DNA of 64,000 bases. It comes from JAMHWF01 sp964371405. Lineage in GTDB: Bacteria > Pseudomonadota > Gammaproteobacteria > Burkholderiales > Burkholderiaceae_C. The DNA is taken from NCBI GenBank assembly GCA_964371405.1, contig CAYJLV010000012.1:30103-94102 (forward strand). Reading direction: 5' to 3'. Both the position numbers and the translations under genes were made by a program. This document shows, piece by piece, positions 16,372 to 23,926 of the stretch. Positions within the stretch are counted from its first letter, which is position 1. Every line of letters begins with the position of its first letter. The notes beneath the pieces were generated by a model, which searched no databases, was not told the DNA's origin, and was given only the letters and a program-made list of their open reading frames with translations.

Positions 16372-17369
16372 TGCGGCGTGGCGCCCGAGGCGCGGATCAG
16401 CGCGATCCAGCGCGGCGCGTCGGCTGCGAAGGCGGCAGCGAACTCCGCGGGCGTGTTGCCCAGCGGCGTCTGGCCCTGGTCGACGAGCTTGGGCAGCACG
16501 TCGGGCAGCCGGATGACGGCTGCGATCTCACGCTGCAGCCGCTCGACGATCGGCGCCGGCGTGCCGGCCGGCGCATAGGCCGCGACCCAGACCGGCAGGT
16601 CGATGCCCTTGAAGCCCTGCTCGTCGAAGGTCGGCACGTCGGGCATCGCGGCCGAGCGCTGCGGGCCCGTCATGCCCAGCGCCTTGATCTTGCCGCCGGC
16701 CACCATCGGCCGCGCGCCCACCGGGCTCGCGAACGTGACGTCGAGCGTGCCGCCGATCACGTCGGTGATCGCAGGCACTTCGCCCTTGTAGGGCACGTGG
16801 TTGAGGCTCATGCCGTGGTCGCGCGCGAGCAGGCTGCCGTAGATGTGGGCCGACGAGCCGATGCCCCAGCTGCCGTAGGAGATCGGCCGGTTCTGCTGCC
16901 GCGCCCAGGCGACGAAGCCCTTCAGGTCGTTGTACGGCGCGCCGGCCGGCGCGACGAGCAGCACGCTGCCGAGCGAAACCTGCGTGATCGGCGTGAAGTC
17001 CTTGACCGGATCGAACGGCAGCTTGGCGAACAGCACCGTGTTGTTCACGTGCGTCGACATCGTTGTGATCATGAAGGTGTAGCCGTCGGCAGGAGCCCGT
17101 GCGACAGCCTCGGCGCCCTTGACCGTGTTGGCGCCGGGGATCGCGTCGACGAAGACCTGCTGTCCCAGCCGCACCGTGAGCTTCTCGGCGATGACGCGGT
17201 TGAGCACGTCGATCGCGCCGCCGGGGTTGAACGGCGAGACGAGGCGGATCGGCTTGGCGGGCCATGCCGCCTGCGCGAGCGCGGCCGGCGCGGGGGCGAG
17301 TGCGGCCAGCGCGGCCAGCAGCAGCAGCGCGCGGCGCGCAGGGCGGATGAAGCAGGGGGTATCGCTCAT
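16368..17369 (-). CDS. Bug/TctC-family periplasmic solute receptor
   Basis: 333 residues. The signal peptide runs to about residue 33 (ARRALLLLAALAALAPA, then LAQA). The mature protein starts with the Bug signature WPAKPIRLVSPFNPGGAIDV, and contains ARAPADGYTFMITT and GEVPAITDVIGGTLDVTFAS. Bug proteins bind carboxylates and related small molecules in the periplasm, usually for tripartite tricarboxylate-type uptake or sensing; the ligand cannot be read here. The ATG at 17369 has GGAG 8 nt upstream. It lies between the AprA-like gene (53 bp) and the Rieske gene (4-nt overlap), so it likely recognises this pathway's substrate. Confidence 0.9.
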   Translation of the reverse strand: MSDTPCFIRPARRALLLLAALAALAPAPAALAQAAWPAKPIRLVSPFNPGGAIDVLNRVIAEKLTVRLGQQVFVDAIPGANTVKGAEAVARAPADGYTFMITTMSTHVNNTVLFAKLPFDPVKDFTPITQVSLGSVLLVAPAGAPYNDLKGFVAWARQQNRPISYGSWGIGSSAHIYGSLLARDHGMSLNHVPYKGEVPAITDVIGGTLDVTFASPVGARPMVAGGKIKALGMTGPQRSAAMPDVPTFDEQGFKGIDLPVWVAAYAPAGTPAPIVERLQREIAAVIRLPDVLPKLVDQGQTPLGNTPAEFAAAFAADAPRWIALIRASGATPQ

Positions 17370-17422
17370 CGTGGATCTCCAGGAAGCTGTGGGTGTGGCG
17401 TGGTGAAACCGATGATCGGTGC

Positions 17423-19396
17423 TCACGCGGCCGCGAAGGCTGCGAGGTTTCCCTCGTGGCGCGGCCGGTACGCCGACTCGAAGTCGCCCCAGAACGCGAT
17501 CGGCCGGTCGCTCGTCTCGACCGCTTCGCCGCGGCGGCGCAGCACCAGCCACTTGTGCCAGTCAGCCGGATCGAGCTGCGGGTGGTCGAGGCGCTGGAAG
17601 TGCAGATAGGCACTCGACGCCTTGCGTGCCTCGCAGGCGGCGACGATCATGCGCGCGCAGGTCAGGATGTCGTGCACTTCGAGCACGCGCATCAGCTGGT
17701 GCGGGTTGGCCGCGCCGACGCGCGGCGCCTCGTTGACCTCGAGATCCTGCAGCCAGGTCTGCGCCAGCGTCAGCAGCTCGGCGTTCTTCGGCTCGCTGCA
17801 ATAGTTCTGCATCACGCGCGCGATGCCGGCGTTGAGCTCCTTCCAGTCGGGGCCGTCGCTGCCTTGCGCGAGCGGCGCGTAGGCGCGAGCCTTCTCGCGC
17901 GCGAGCTGGGCGCCATCGACAGCCGGTGCCGCGCGCTCGCGTGCGTGCAGCGCCGCACGCGCGCCGGCGTAGCGCCCGGTGGCGGCGGCGTGCGAATGGT
18001 CCTGGCCGCCGAACAGCAGGTCGCCAGCGCCGAACAGGCCCGGCAGGTTGGACTGCAGATCCCAGTCGACGAGCAGGCCGCCGCACACGCCCTGGTCGCC
18101 GAAGGTGCGCTCCTGCGGCAGCACCGGCTCGCGCATGCCGTGGCCGCGCAGGAAGTCGTAGGACTGCAGCATGTCGCGATCGGGATCGAACCCCGCCGCC
18201 TCGTAGGCCTGCTTGACCGGGATGCGCGTCTTGCCTTCGTTGCCGACCATCACGCCCCAGATTGCGCGGCGCTCCATCTCCGGCATGCCGGCGAGGTCGG
18301 CATAGAAGGGCGGCGTGAACTCGCCCGCCTGCATGCGCGCTTCCAGATCGGGGATCGGCCGCGGGCCGAGATACTGCGGCAGCCCGGGGTGCGGATGCGA
18401 GCTCGAGCCGCCGCCCATCATGAAGAACTTCTGCCCCTCGACCGGGCGGCAGCGCTCGGCCAGCGTCGCGAGCGGCCGGCCGAAGGCGTCGACCCACGGC
18501 ACCTCGCGCCCCTTGGCGTCGACGATCGTGCAGGGGTACCAGGTGTTGATCGCGTTGCCGCTGCCGTAGGGCGGCAGCGAATAGCCGCTGCCGAACGGCG
18601 AGCGCATCGACTTCTCCATCATCGTGAACTCGGCGCCGGCGCGCCACGCGATGGCGTAGCCGGTGCCCGAGCACGACGGCGGGCGGAAGGTCGAGATGCC
18701 GCGCAGCTCCGACGAGAAGGTCCAGATGCGCTGCGGCCGGTTGGTCGCCAGCACGGTGGCCTTGGCGCGCACGACGACGAAGGCGCCGCTGCGTGCATGC
18801 ACGCCGGCCGCGCCGACGACCGCCTCGCCGTCGCGCCCGTGCTCGGTCAGCAGCGTGGTGACTGCGACGCGGTCGAAGATGCGAACGCCGAGCCGGCGGC
18901 ACTGCTCGCGCAGCAGCGGCTTGTAGTCGTGGCCCCAGACGCGCAGCACGGTGCGGTTGGTGTAGTCGTAGGCGAACAGCAGCTGCGTCGCCGGGTCGCG
19001 GAACTCGGCGCCGTCGAACTCGCCGTCGGTGTCTCGCACCTTGCCGCCGTAGCGCTCCATGTCGAGCAGCGTCTCGTAGGCCGAGGCGCACTGGATGTAG
19101 GTCGAGATGCCGCTGCGGTAGCCGCCCTGGTTGTCGACCAGCGCCTGCGCGAACTCCTCCGGGCCGATCTTCGACGCCGGGTTGTCGGCCGCCCACTGCC
19201 AGTGATCGACGCCGGCGCCGCCGGCGCCGCTGCGTTCGCTGTTGGCCTTCTCGAGGATGACGACGCGCGCGCCGCAGCGCGCCGCCGAGATCGCGGCCCA
19301 GACGCCGGCGATGCCGCCGCCGATCACCAGCACATCGCAGTCGATCGTGCGCTCGGTGCCGTAGCGCACTTCGTAGGGCCAACGCAGCATTTCCAT
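17423..19396 (-). CDS. AprA-like fumarate reductase/succinate dehydrogenase-family flavoprotein
   Basis: 657 residues. The N-terminal FAD motif is VLVIGGGIAGVWAAISAA near residue 25, with the following SGAGGAGVDHWQ. Further conserved patches are STFRPPSCSGTGYAIAWRAG and GLFGAGDLLFGGQDHSHAAA. The length and the tightly linked upstream 4Fe-4S ferredoxin give the aprB-aprA order of adenylylsulfate reductase. Yet no sulfate-pathway genes (sat, qmo) are present, and the neighbours are a Bug receptor and a Rieske oxygenase. It is better described as an AprA-like oxidoreductase acting on an unidentified, perhaps organic, substrate. The gene is complete, with a GGAG-type site before ATG 19396. Confidence 0.8.
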   Translation of the reverse strand: MEMLRWPYEVRYGTERTIDCDVLVIGGGIAGVWAAISAARCGARVVILEKANSERSGAGGAGVDHWQWAADNPASKIGPEEFAQALVDNQGGYRSGISTYIQCASAYETLLDMERYGGKVRDTDGEFDGAEFRDPATQLLFAYDYTNRTVLRVWGHDYKPLLREQCRRLGVRIFDRVAVTTLLTEHGRDGEAVVGAAGVHARSGAFVVVRAKATVLATNRPQRIWTFSSELRGISTFRPPSCSGTGYAIAWRAGAEFTMMEKSMRSPFGSGYSLPPYGSGNAINTWYPCTIVDAKGREVPWVDAFGRPLATLAERCRPVEGQKFFMMGGGSSSHPHPGLPQYLGPRPIPDLEARMQAGEFTPPFYADLAGMPEMERRAIWGVMVGNEGKTRIPVKQAYEAAGFDPDRDMLQSYDFLRGHGMREPVLPQERTFGDQGVCGGLLVDWDLQSNLPGLFGAGDLLFGGQDHSHAAATGRYAGARAALHARERAAPAVDGAQLAREKARAYAPLAQGSDGPDWKELNAGIARVMQNYCSEPKNAELLTLAQTWLQDLEVNEAPRVGAANPHQLMRVLEVHDILTCARMIVAACEARKASSAYLHFQRLDHPQLDPADWHKWLVLRRRGEAVETSDRPIAFWGDFESAYRPRHEGNLAAFAAA

Positions 19397-19405
19397 GGAG
19401 GTCTC

Positions 19406-19705
19406 CTAGACGCGGAAGTGTTCGCCGGTGTCTTTGCGCTTCCAGCGCACGCGCTGCTGCAGCGGGTGGTTCAGGCGGATCGCGCCCGGGGTCGGGCAGT
19501 CGTCGACGCAGGGCCCGCAGTACCAGCACTCGTCGGGGTGCAGGATCACCGGCGGTTTGCCCTTCACTGCGTTCGGGATGAACACGTCTTCGAGGCACAC
19601 CGTCACGCAGCGGTTGCAGCCGTCGCAGATCGCGGCGTCGAACAGCACGGGCTGGCCGGGAGCGGGGCGGTTGGGCAGGGCGTAGACGACGGGCTGGTCG
19701 GGCAT
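19406..19705 (-). CDS. AprB-like ferredoxin with two [4Fe-4S] clusters
   Basis: 99 residues. Two cluster motifs are CDGCNRCVTVC (residues ~28-38) and CWYCGPCVDDCP (~60-71). The tail, VRWKRKDTGEHFRV, resembles the strand that follows the clusters in AprB, but the long C-terminal arm of true AprB (about 150 residues) is missing. The start at 19705 follows GGAGAGGAG. It precedes the AprA-like gene by 9 bp and must be its electron partner. The shortened tail supports a subclass distinct from sulfate-reducer AprB. Confidence 0.82.
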   Translation of the reverse strand: MPDQPVVYALPNRPAPGQPVLFDAAICDGCNRCVTVCLEDVFIPNAVKGKPPVILHPDECWYCGPCVDDCPTPGAIRLNHPLQQRVRWKRKDTGEHFRV

Positions 19706-19799
19706 GGCGGCTCCTCTCCTCAGGGCGCGCACAGCATCGTCGAAAGGCGGCGCGGCGTCTGTCCCCTGCGATCGGGACAGGCGCGCCGAGTCGGAGTGT

Positions 19800-20570
19800 C
19801 TACAGACAGATCGCGAACAACTCGGCCTGGCTCGTCACGCCGAGCCGCGCATAGGCGCGTTTGCGGTACGTCAGCACCGACGCGAGCCCGATGCCGAGGT
19901 CGAGCGCGATGCCCTCCGACGTCATGCCCGCGAGCACGCGTGCCATCACGGCGCGCTCGCGCGGCGTCAGCGCGCTGCTGACGGCGTGCAGGCGCGTCGC
20001 CAGCGCCTCGATGCGCTCGCCGCGGTCGCGTGAGCGCAGCCGCATGCTCATCATCGCGACATGCTTGAGGGCCAGCGCGGCGAGCAGCGGTGCCAGTGCG
20101 TCGATCGCCTGCAGCTCGGCAGCGCCGAATGCGCCGCTGGATTCCAGGCGGTAGAGGTTGAGCACGACGAGTTGGCCGGATGCGGCAGCGACGACGCTCA
20201 GGCGCTCGAGCAGGCCCGCCTCACGGTGCGTCGTGCGATAGGCGTCGCCGGGCAGCGCCGCGCTGCGCAGCAGCCGGATGGCGATGCCGGGACCGGCCGG
20301 CAGGTCGAGGTTCGGATCCTGCCGGTAGAGCCCGGCCAGGTAGGCCTGCTGCACGACGCCGACACGATCGCCGCCGCGCCAGCTCGCCGATTCCAGCACC
20401 GGCGGGCGCTCGCGATCGACGAAGCGCATCAGGCAGACATGATCGACCGGCACCTGCCGGTTCAGCGCCGCGACGAGCTCGGCTGCGAACTCCACTTCGC
20501 CGAGAGCGGCGATCACCGGGGTGCACCAAGGCGCCCCCGCGAACTCATACGACGCCTGCACTGCCTGCAT
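19800..20570 (-). CDS. LuxR-type transcriptional regulator
   Basis: 256 residues. The C-terminal HTH at about 195-256 reads LTPRERAVMARVLAGMTSEG, then LASVLTYRKRAYARLGV, typical of the LuxR/FixJ DNA-binding domain. The N-terminal ~180 residues look like a GAF-type sensory domain and lack a receiver aspartate block. ATG 20570 was chosen because GGAGGT sits just upstream; an ATG six codons further up is open but without such a site. It lies immediately upstream of the AprBA-like/Bug/Rieske unit in the same direction and is its likely regulator. Confidence 0.82.
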   Translation of the reverse strand: MQAVQASYEFAGAPWCTPVIAALGEVEFAAELVAALNRQVPVDHVCLMRFVDRERPPVLESASWRGGDRVGVVQQAYLAGLYRQDPNLDLPAGPGIAIRLLRSAALPGDAYRTTHREAGLLERLSVVAAASGQLVVLNLYRLESSGAFGAAELQAIDALAPLLAALALKHVAMMSMRLRSRDRGERIEALATRLHAVSSALTPRERAVMARVLAGMTSEGIALDLGIGLASVLTYRKRAYARLGVTSQAELFAICL

Positions 20571-20709
20571 GCCACCTCCGGGGCGCAAGGATAGCGGGCG
20601 CCCGGAATTGCCGCCTGCTCGATTCGTGGTCCCCCGCCGGGAGGACGCCGCGCGGGGACAGGCAAGCCGGGTGTGTTCACCGGTTCGACACGACGCAAGG
20701 AGAGATTCG

Positions 20710-20925
20710 ATGACCTACGTCCAAGGATTCGTGACGGCGGTGCCGACCGCCAACAAGGAGAAGTATCGCAAGCAGGCTTCGGACGCCGCGCCGCTGTTCA
20801 AGCAGTTCGGCGCAAAGCGGATGGTCGAAGGCTGGCGCGACGACGTGCCCGACGGGAAGGCTACGGAGCGCATGTTCTGGGGCGGCTTCGAATCGATTCT
20901 CGAGGAGCAGGGCGAGGGTGTTCGA
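20710..20925 (+). pseudogene. DUF1428 (YbaA family) gene with internal deletion
   Basis: From ATG 20710 (ribosome site AAGGAGAG) the frame encodes MTYVQGFVTAVPTANKEKYR, continuing to DDVPDGK, the N-terminal half of DUF1428. It then jumps to ATERMFWGGFESILEE, the C-terminal end of the family. About 40 residues of the usual ~115-residue protein are missing, and no stop follows, so the frame runs on into unrelated sequence and through the next gene. The missing block is bounded by DGK in relatives. Probably a deletion remnant. Confidence 0.7.
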
Positions 20926-20998
20926 CCGAGGATGCTGTGGGCGTATGCCGAGGTTCTGAGGTTGGTGTATTTCCCGTACCGGGACTGGCGCGCGATGG

Positions 20999-21115
20999 TT
21001 ATGCTGCCTGCCTCTTACGCTGGCCACCTTCCTCTGCCACTGGTTCATGATGGAACTCGAGATCGGGCTGACCGTGGCCACGCTTGTCGCCGATGCGTTC
21101 AAGGCTCGGGCGTGA
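20999..21115 (+). pseudogene. C-terminal fragment of an unidentified membrane protein
   Basis: In the frame ending at TGA 21113-21115 the sequence encodes LTLATFLCHWFMMELEIGLT and then VATLVADAFKARA. It looks like the end of a membrane protein. No start or N-terminal part is present. It directly follows the DUF1428 remnant, and its stop overlaps the GTG of the cytochrome gene (GTGA), the spacing of an intact operon member. The rest of this gene seems to have been lost in the deletion that also shortened the DUF1428 gene. Confidence 0.45.
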
Positions 21116-21573
21116 GCGTCGAGACCGTGATCCGCCCGCAGCGAAGTTCCTACACCGACGGTGTGCGCGGCCGACCGGCAGGCGGGTGGCGCCGCGCGTG
21201 CGACTCCGAGCGCGCGCAGCGCACAGGGGGCGCTCTGCGCATCGCGTTCGCTGCGGGTCTGGCGTTGTACGCGGCGGCCGGCGCGGCGCTCGCCACCGGG
21301 CAGAAGCCCGCCACGATGTACGCGTTGAACTGCATGGGTTGTCATCAACCGCCGAAGGAACGGCAGCGTGATGCCGGTCCGCTGCGAGGCGAGTTTTTTC
21401 ATTCGACCCAGGGACGCAGCTTTTACGTGCGCATGCCGGTGCAAGGCCGTTCGCTCAGCGCGGCCGAGGACGCGCGCCTGCTCGAGGAGATCCTCACCTG
21501 GAGGCGCAGTTGCACGGCCGTCATCCAGAGCGCCCCGATGACCGACTATCGCGCCGAACGCTCCGTTCGATGA
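21112..21573 (+). CDS. small secreted c-type cytochrome
   Basis: 153 residues from a GTG overlapping the upstream fragment's stop. After a hydrophilic lead of about 42 residues comes a signal-like hydrophobic segment (ALRIAFAAGLALYAAAGAAL), then a single haem c site C74-MGC-H78 in YALNCMGCHQPP. It is probably exported and monohaem. The stop overlaps the first MauG-like gene (ATGA), so it is co-translated with two di-haem proteins and a NO reductase and may deliver electrons to them. The long N-terminal lead suggests the true start may be further in. Confidence 0.7.
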   Translation: MSVETVIRPQRSSYTDGVRGRPAGGWRRACDSERAQRTGGALRIAFAAGLALYAAAGAALATGQKPATMYALNCMGCHQPPKERQRDAGPLRGEFFHSTQGRSFYVRMPVQGRSLSAAEDARLLEEILTWRRSCTAVIQSAPMTDYRAERSVR

Positions 21574-22694
21574 AGTACCGTACCTTGCGACGCTGCGCAC
21601 GAGCAGCCTGGTCCTTGCTCGCGCTTTCGCTGCTTGCGCTCGTCGCGACGCCGACCGCGTCAGCGCCCGACTCGATCCCGCCGCGCCTCGAGGCGGTTCA
21701 GCACGCGGCCCCGCTCGACCGGGCGCGCCTCGAGCTGGGCCGTCAGCTGTTTCATGAGTCCCGACTCTCGGGGGACGGCAGTCGCAGCTGCGCGAGCTGC
21801 CACGCGCCAGGGCGTGCCTTTGCCGACGGCGACGCGCTCTCGCGCGGCTACAACCACACGGGCCATTTCCGCAATACGCCGAGCCTCGTGGGACTGCGGC
21901 TGAAATCGCGCCTGATGTGGGACGGCCGCTACGAGGCCGCCGACCTGAAGAAAGTGGTCGCGGAGATGCTGTTCTCGCCGGTCACGATGAACGGTGATCC
22001 AGGGATCATCGTCGAGCGCGTGCGCCAGCTGCCGGTGCTCATGGGTGCATGGCAGCGGCTGCACGGCGTGAGCTCCACCCCGACCATCGAAGGCATCGTT
22101 CAGGCGATCTCGGACTATGCCGGCGCGCACGACGGCAGCGGTACGCCGGTCGATGCGGCGTTGCGCGGCGACGTCTCGAAGCTCTCGCCCCAAGCCGTCG
22201 ACGGAATGCGTCTGTTCACCGGCAAGGCGGCCTGCGTGCGTTGCCATTCGGGCCCCGCACTGTCGGACGGCCGCGCGTATCGACTCGGCGTTCCGGAGAA
22301 CGCAGAGGTGCTTCGCGATCCCGAGCGCACGATAGCGCTGCTGCATCATCACGCGAACCATGGCTCGCCGGATCCGATGGCCGAACGCAGCGACACGGGT
22401 CGCCATGCGATTACCCGGCGCGCATCCGATCGCGGGCGCTTCGCAACACCTTCGCTGCGCGGCGTCGCACGCACCGCGCCGTACATGCACAACGGGGTGC
22501 TGCCCACGTTGTCGTCGGTCGTCGAGTTTCACAATCGCGGCGGCGGCGCAGGTTCCGAACTGCAGCCGCTCGGGCTCGACGCGCGCGAGCGTGCCGCGCT
22601 GGTCGCCTTTCTCGAAGCGTTGTCGGTCACCACCGCTGCCGAGGAAGCTCCCGCCTCGCACGACTACGCGACGGCTGCAGGAGCGGGACGATGA
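21570..22694 (+). CDS. MauG/cytochrome c peroxidase-family di-haem protein 1
   Basis: 374 residues. A signal peptide is followed by two haem c motifs, C74-ASC-H78 and C222-VRC-H226. Family blocks are DRARLELGRQLFHESRLSGD, RFATPSLRGVARTAPYMHNG and LPTLSSVVEFHNRGGG. MauG-type enzymes use a high-valent di-haem state, with peroxide or O2, in the periplasm; related CcpA enzymes reduce H2O2. It is coupled on both sides by ATGA overlaps. A second, divergent copy follows directly. Which chemistry applies cannot be told from sequence. Confidence 0.88.
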   Translation: MKYRTLRRCARAAWSLLALSLLALVATPTASAPDSIPPRLEAVQHAAPLDRARLELGRQLFHESRLSGDGSRSCASCHAPGRAFADGDALSRGYNHTGHFRNTPSLVGLRLKSRLMWDGRYEAADLKKVVAEMLFSPVTMNGDPGIIVERVRQLPVLMGAWQRLHGVSSTPTIEGIVQAISDYAGAHDGSGTPVDAALRGDVSKLSPQAVDGMRLFTGKAACVRCHSGPALSDGRAYRLGVPENAEVLRDPERTIALLHHHANHGSPDPMAERSDTGRHAITRRASDRGRFATPSLRGVARTAPYMHNGVLPTLSSVVEFHNRGGGAGSELQPLGLDARERAALVAFLEALSVTTAAEEAPASHDYATAAGAGR

Positions 22695-23926
22695 TCAGCG
22701 AACCCACACCACGTGGTGCGCGGCGCGTCGATCGGCGCCTGGCCCAGCGTCTCGCCGTCGTACTGCTTTCGATATCGCTGATTGCCGGCGCCATCGTCTC
22801 GGTGGGTGCCTTCGTCGATCTGCTGGCGCCCGCTGACGCAGCGGCAGACGCCGCGCCGCTCGCCATGCTGCCGCCGGTACGAATCCCCGCCGACAATCCG
22901 ATGTCGGCCGCGAAAGTCGAACTTGGGAAGATGCTCTTCTTCGATGCACGACTGTCTGGAAATGCGTCGACCTCGTGCGCTTCGTGCCACGAACCGCAGA
23001 TGGGCTGGACGCACCACGACCCGCTCGCGCCCGGCTATCCGGGCCACCGGCTCTGGCGCAACAACCCCACGATACTGAACGCTGCGCATTTCAGCCGGCT
23101 GATGTGGGACGGCACGCTCGATCGCCTCGAGGTGCAGGCGCGGTCGGCGATGCAGGCGCCCGTCGAAGGCAATGGCAAGCCGGGCATCGTCGAGATGCGC
23201 CTGCGGCTCGTTCCCGAGTACGTCGATCGGTTTCATGACGTGTTCGGCACCGAGTGGCCTCGCATGGAAGACGCCTGGCTCGCGATCGCGGCCTTCGAGC
23301 GCACGATCGTTTCGGACCCGGTTCGCGTGCCCTTCGACCGCTTTCTTGCGGGCGACGCACGATCGCTGCCTGAAGCCGCGAAGCGCGGCTACGCGCTGTT
23401 CAACGGCAAGGCCCGCTGCATCGCCTGCCATGGCGGGCCGCTGGCGAGCGACGAGCAGTATCACGCGCTGGGCGTCCCACGCCACTCGCTGTTCGATTCC
23501 AGTCCTCTCGTGCAGGTGGCCGTGCGCTGGCAGAACGCGCAGCGCGAGGCGCCTCGTGTGCTGTACCGTGGCGGCGGCGACGAGGATCTCGGCCGCTGGT
23601 ACCGCACGCGCGATCCGGCCGACATCGGCAAGTTCCGCACGCCTTCGTTGCGCGAGCTGCGCTACACGGGCCCCTACATGCACAACGGCGTCTTCGCGAC
23701 GCTGCACGAGGTGGTGGAGTTCTTCGATCGCGGCGGCGGCGATGCGCCGAACAAGTCGCCGCTGCTGAAGCCGCTCGACCTCGACGCCGGCGAGAAGGCC
23801 GACCTCATCGCCTTCCTGGAGTCGCTGAGCATGGACGCGCCGCTGATCGTCGAGGCGCCCGAACTGCCGCCGATGCGCCCGCTCGTCGAGACGGCCGCGG
23901 CGCAGTGCAGCCGGGAGGAACAATGA
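22691..23926 (+). CDS. MauG/cytochrome c peroxidase-family di-haem protein 2
   Basis: 411 residues. A membrane anchor or uncleaved signal lies at about 20-45 (LAVVLLSISLIAGAIVSVGA). Two haem c motifs follow, C96-ASC-H100 and C243-IAC-H247, with the family blocks KVELGKMLFFDARLSGNAST, GKFRTPSLRELRYTGPYMHN and LHEVVEFFDRGGGD. It shares the fold of the preceding gene but is clearly a different paralogue. It overlaps the NO reductase start by 4 nt. The pair may form a heterodimer or act in sequence; this is inference. Confidence 0.88.
   Translation: MISEPTPRGARRVDRRLAQRLAVVLLSISLIAGAIVSVGAFVDLLAPADAAADAAPLAMLPPVRIPADNPMSAAKVELGKMLFFDARLSGNASTSCASCHEPQMGWTHHDPLAPGYPGHRLWRNNPTILNAAHFSRLMWDGTLDRLEVQARSAMQAPVEGNGKPGIVEMRLRLVPEYVDRFHDVFGTEWPRMEDAWLAIAAFERTIVSDPVRVPFDRFLAGDARSLPEAAKRGYALFNGKARCIACHGGPLASDEQYHALGVPRHSLFDSSPLVQVAVRWQNAQREAPRVLYRGGGDEDLGRWYRTRDPADIGKFRTPSLRELRYTGPYMHNGVFATLHEVVEFFDRGGGDAPNKSPLLKPLDLDAGEKADLIAFLESLSMDAPLIVEAPELPPMRPLVETAAAQCSREEQ

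Noticed and set aside
17393..19981. An 862-codon plus-strand frame opposite the AprA-like gene
   Set aside because: Antisense shadow with no family motif, and overlaps the convincing flavoprotein and ferredoxin.
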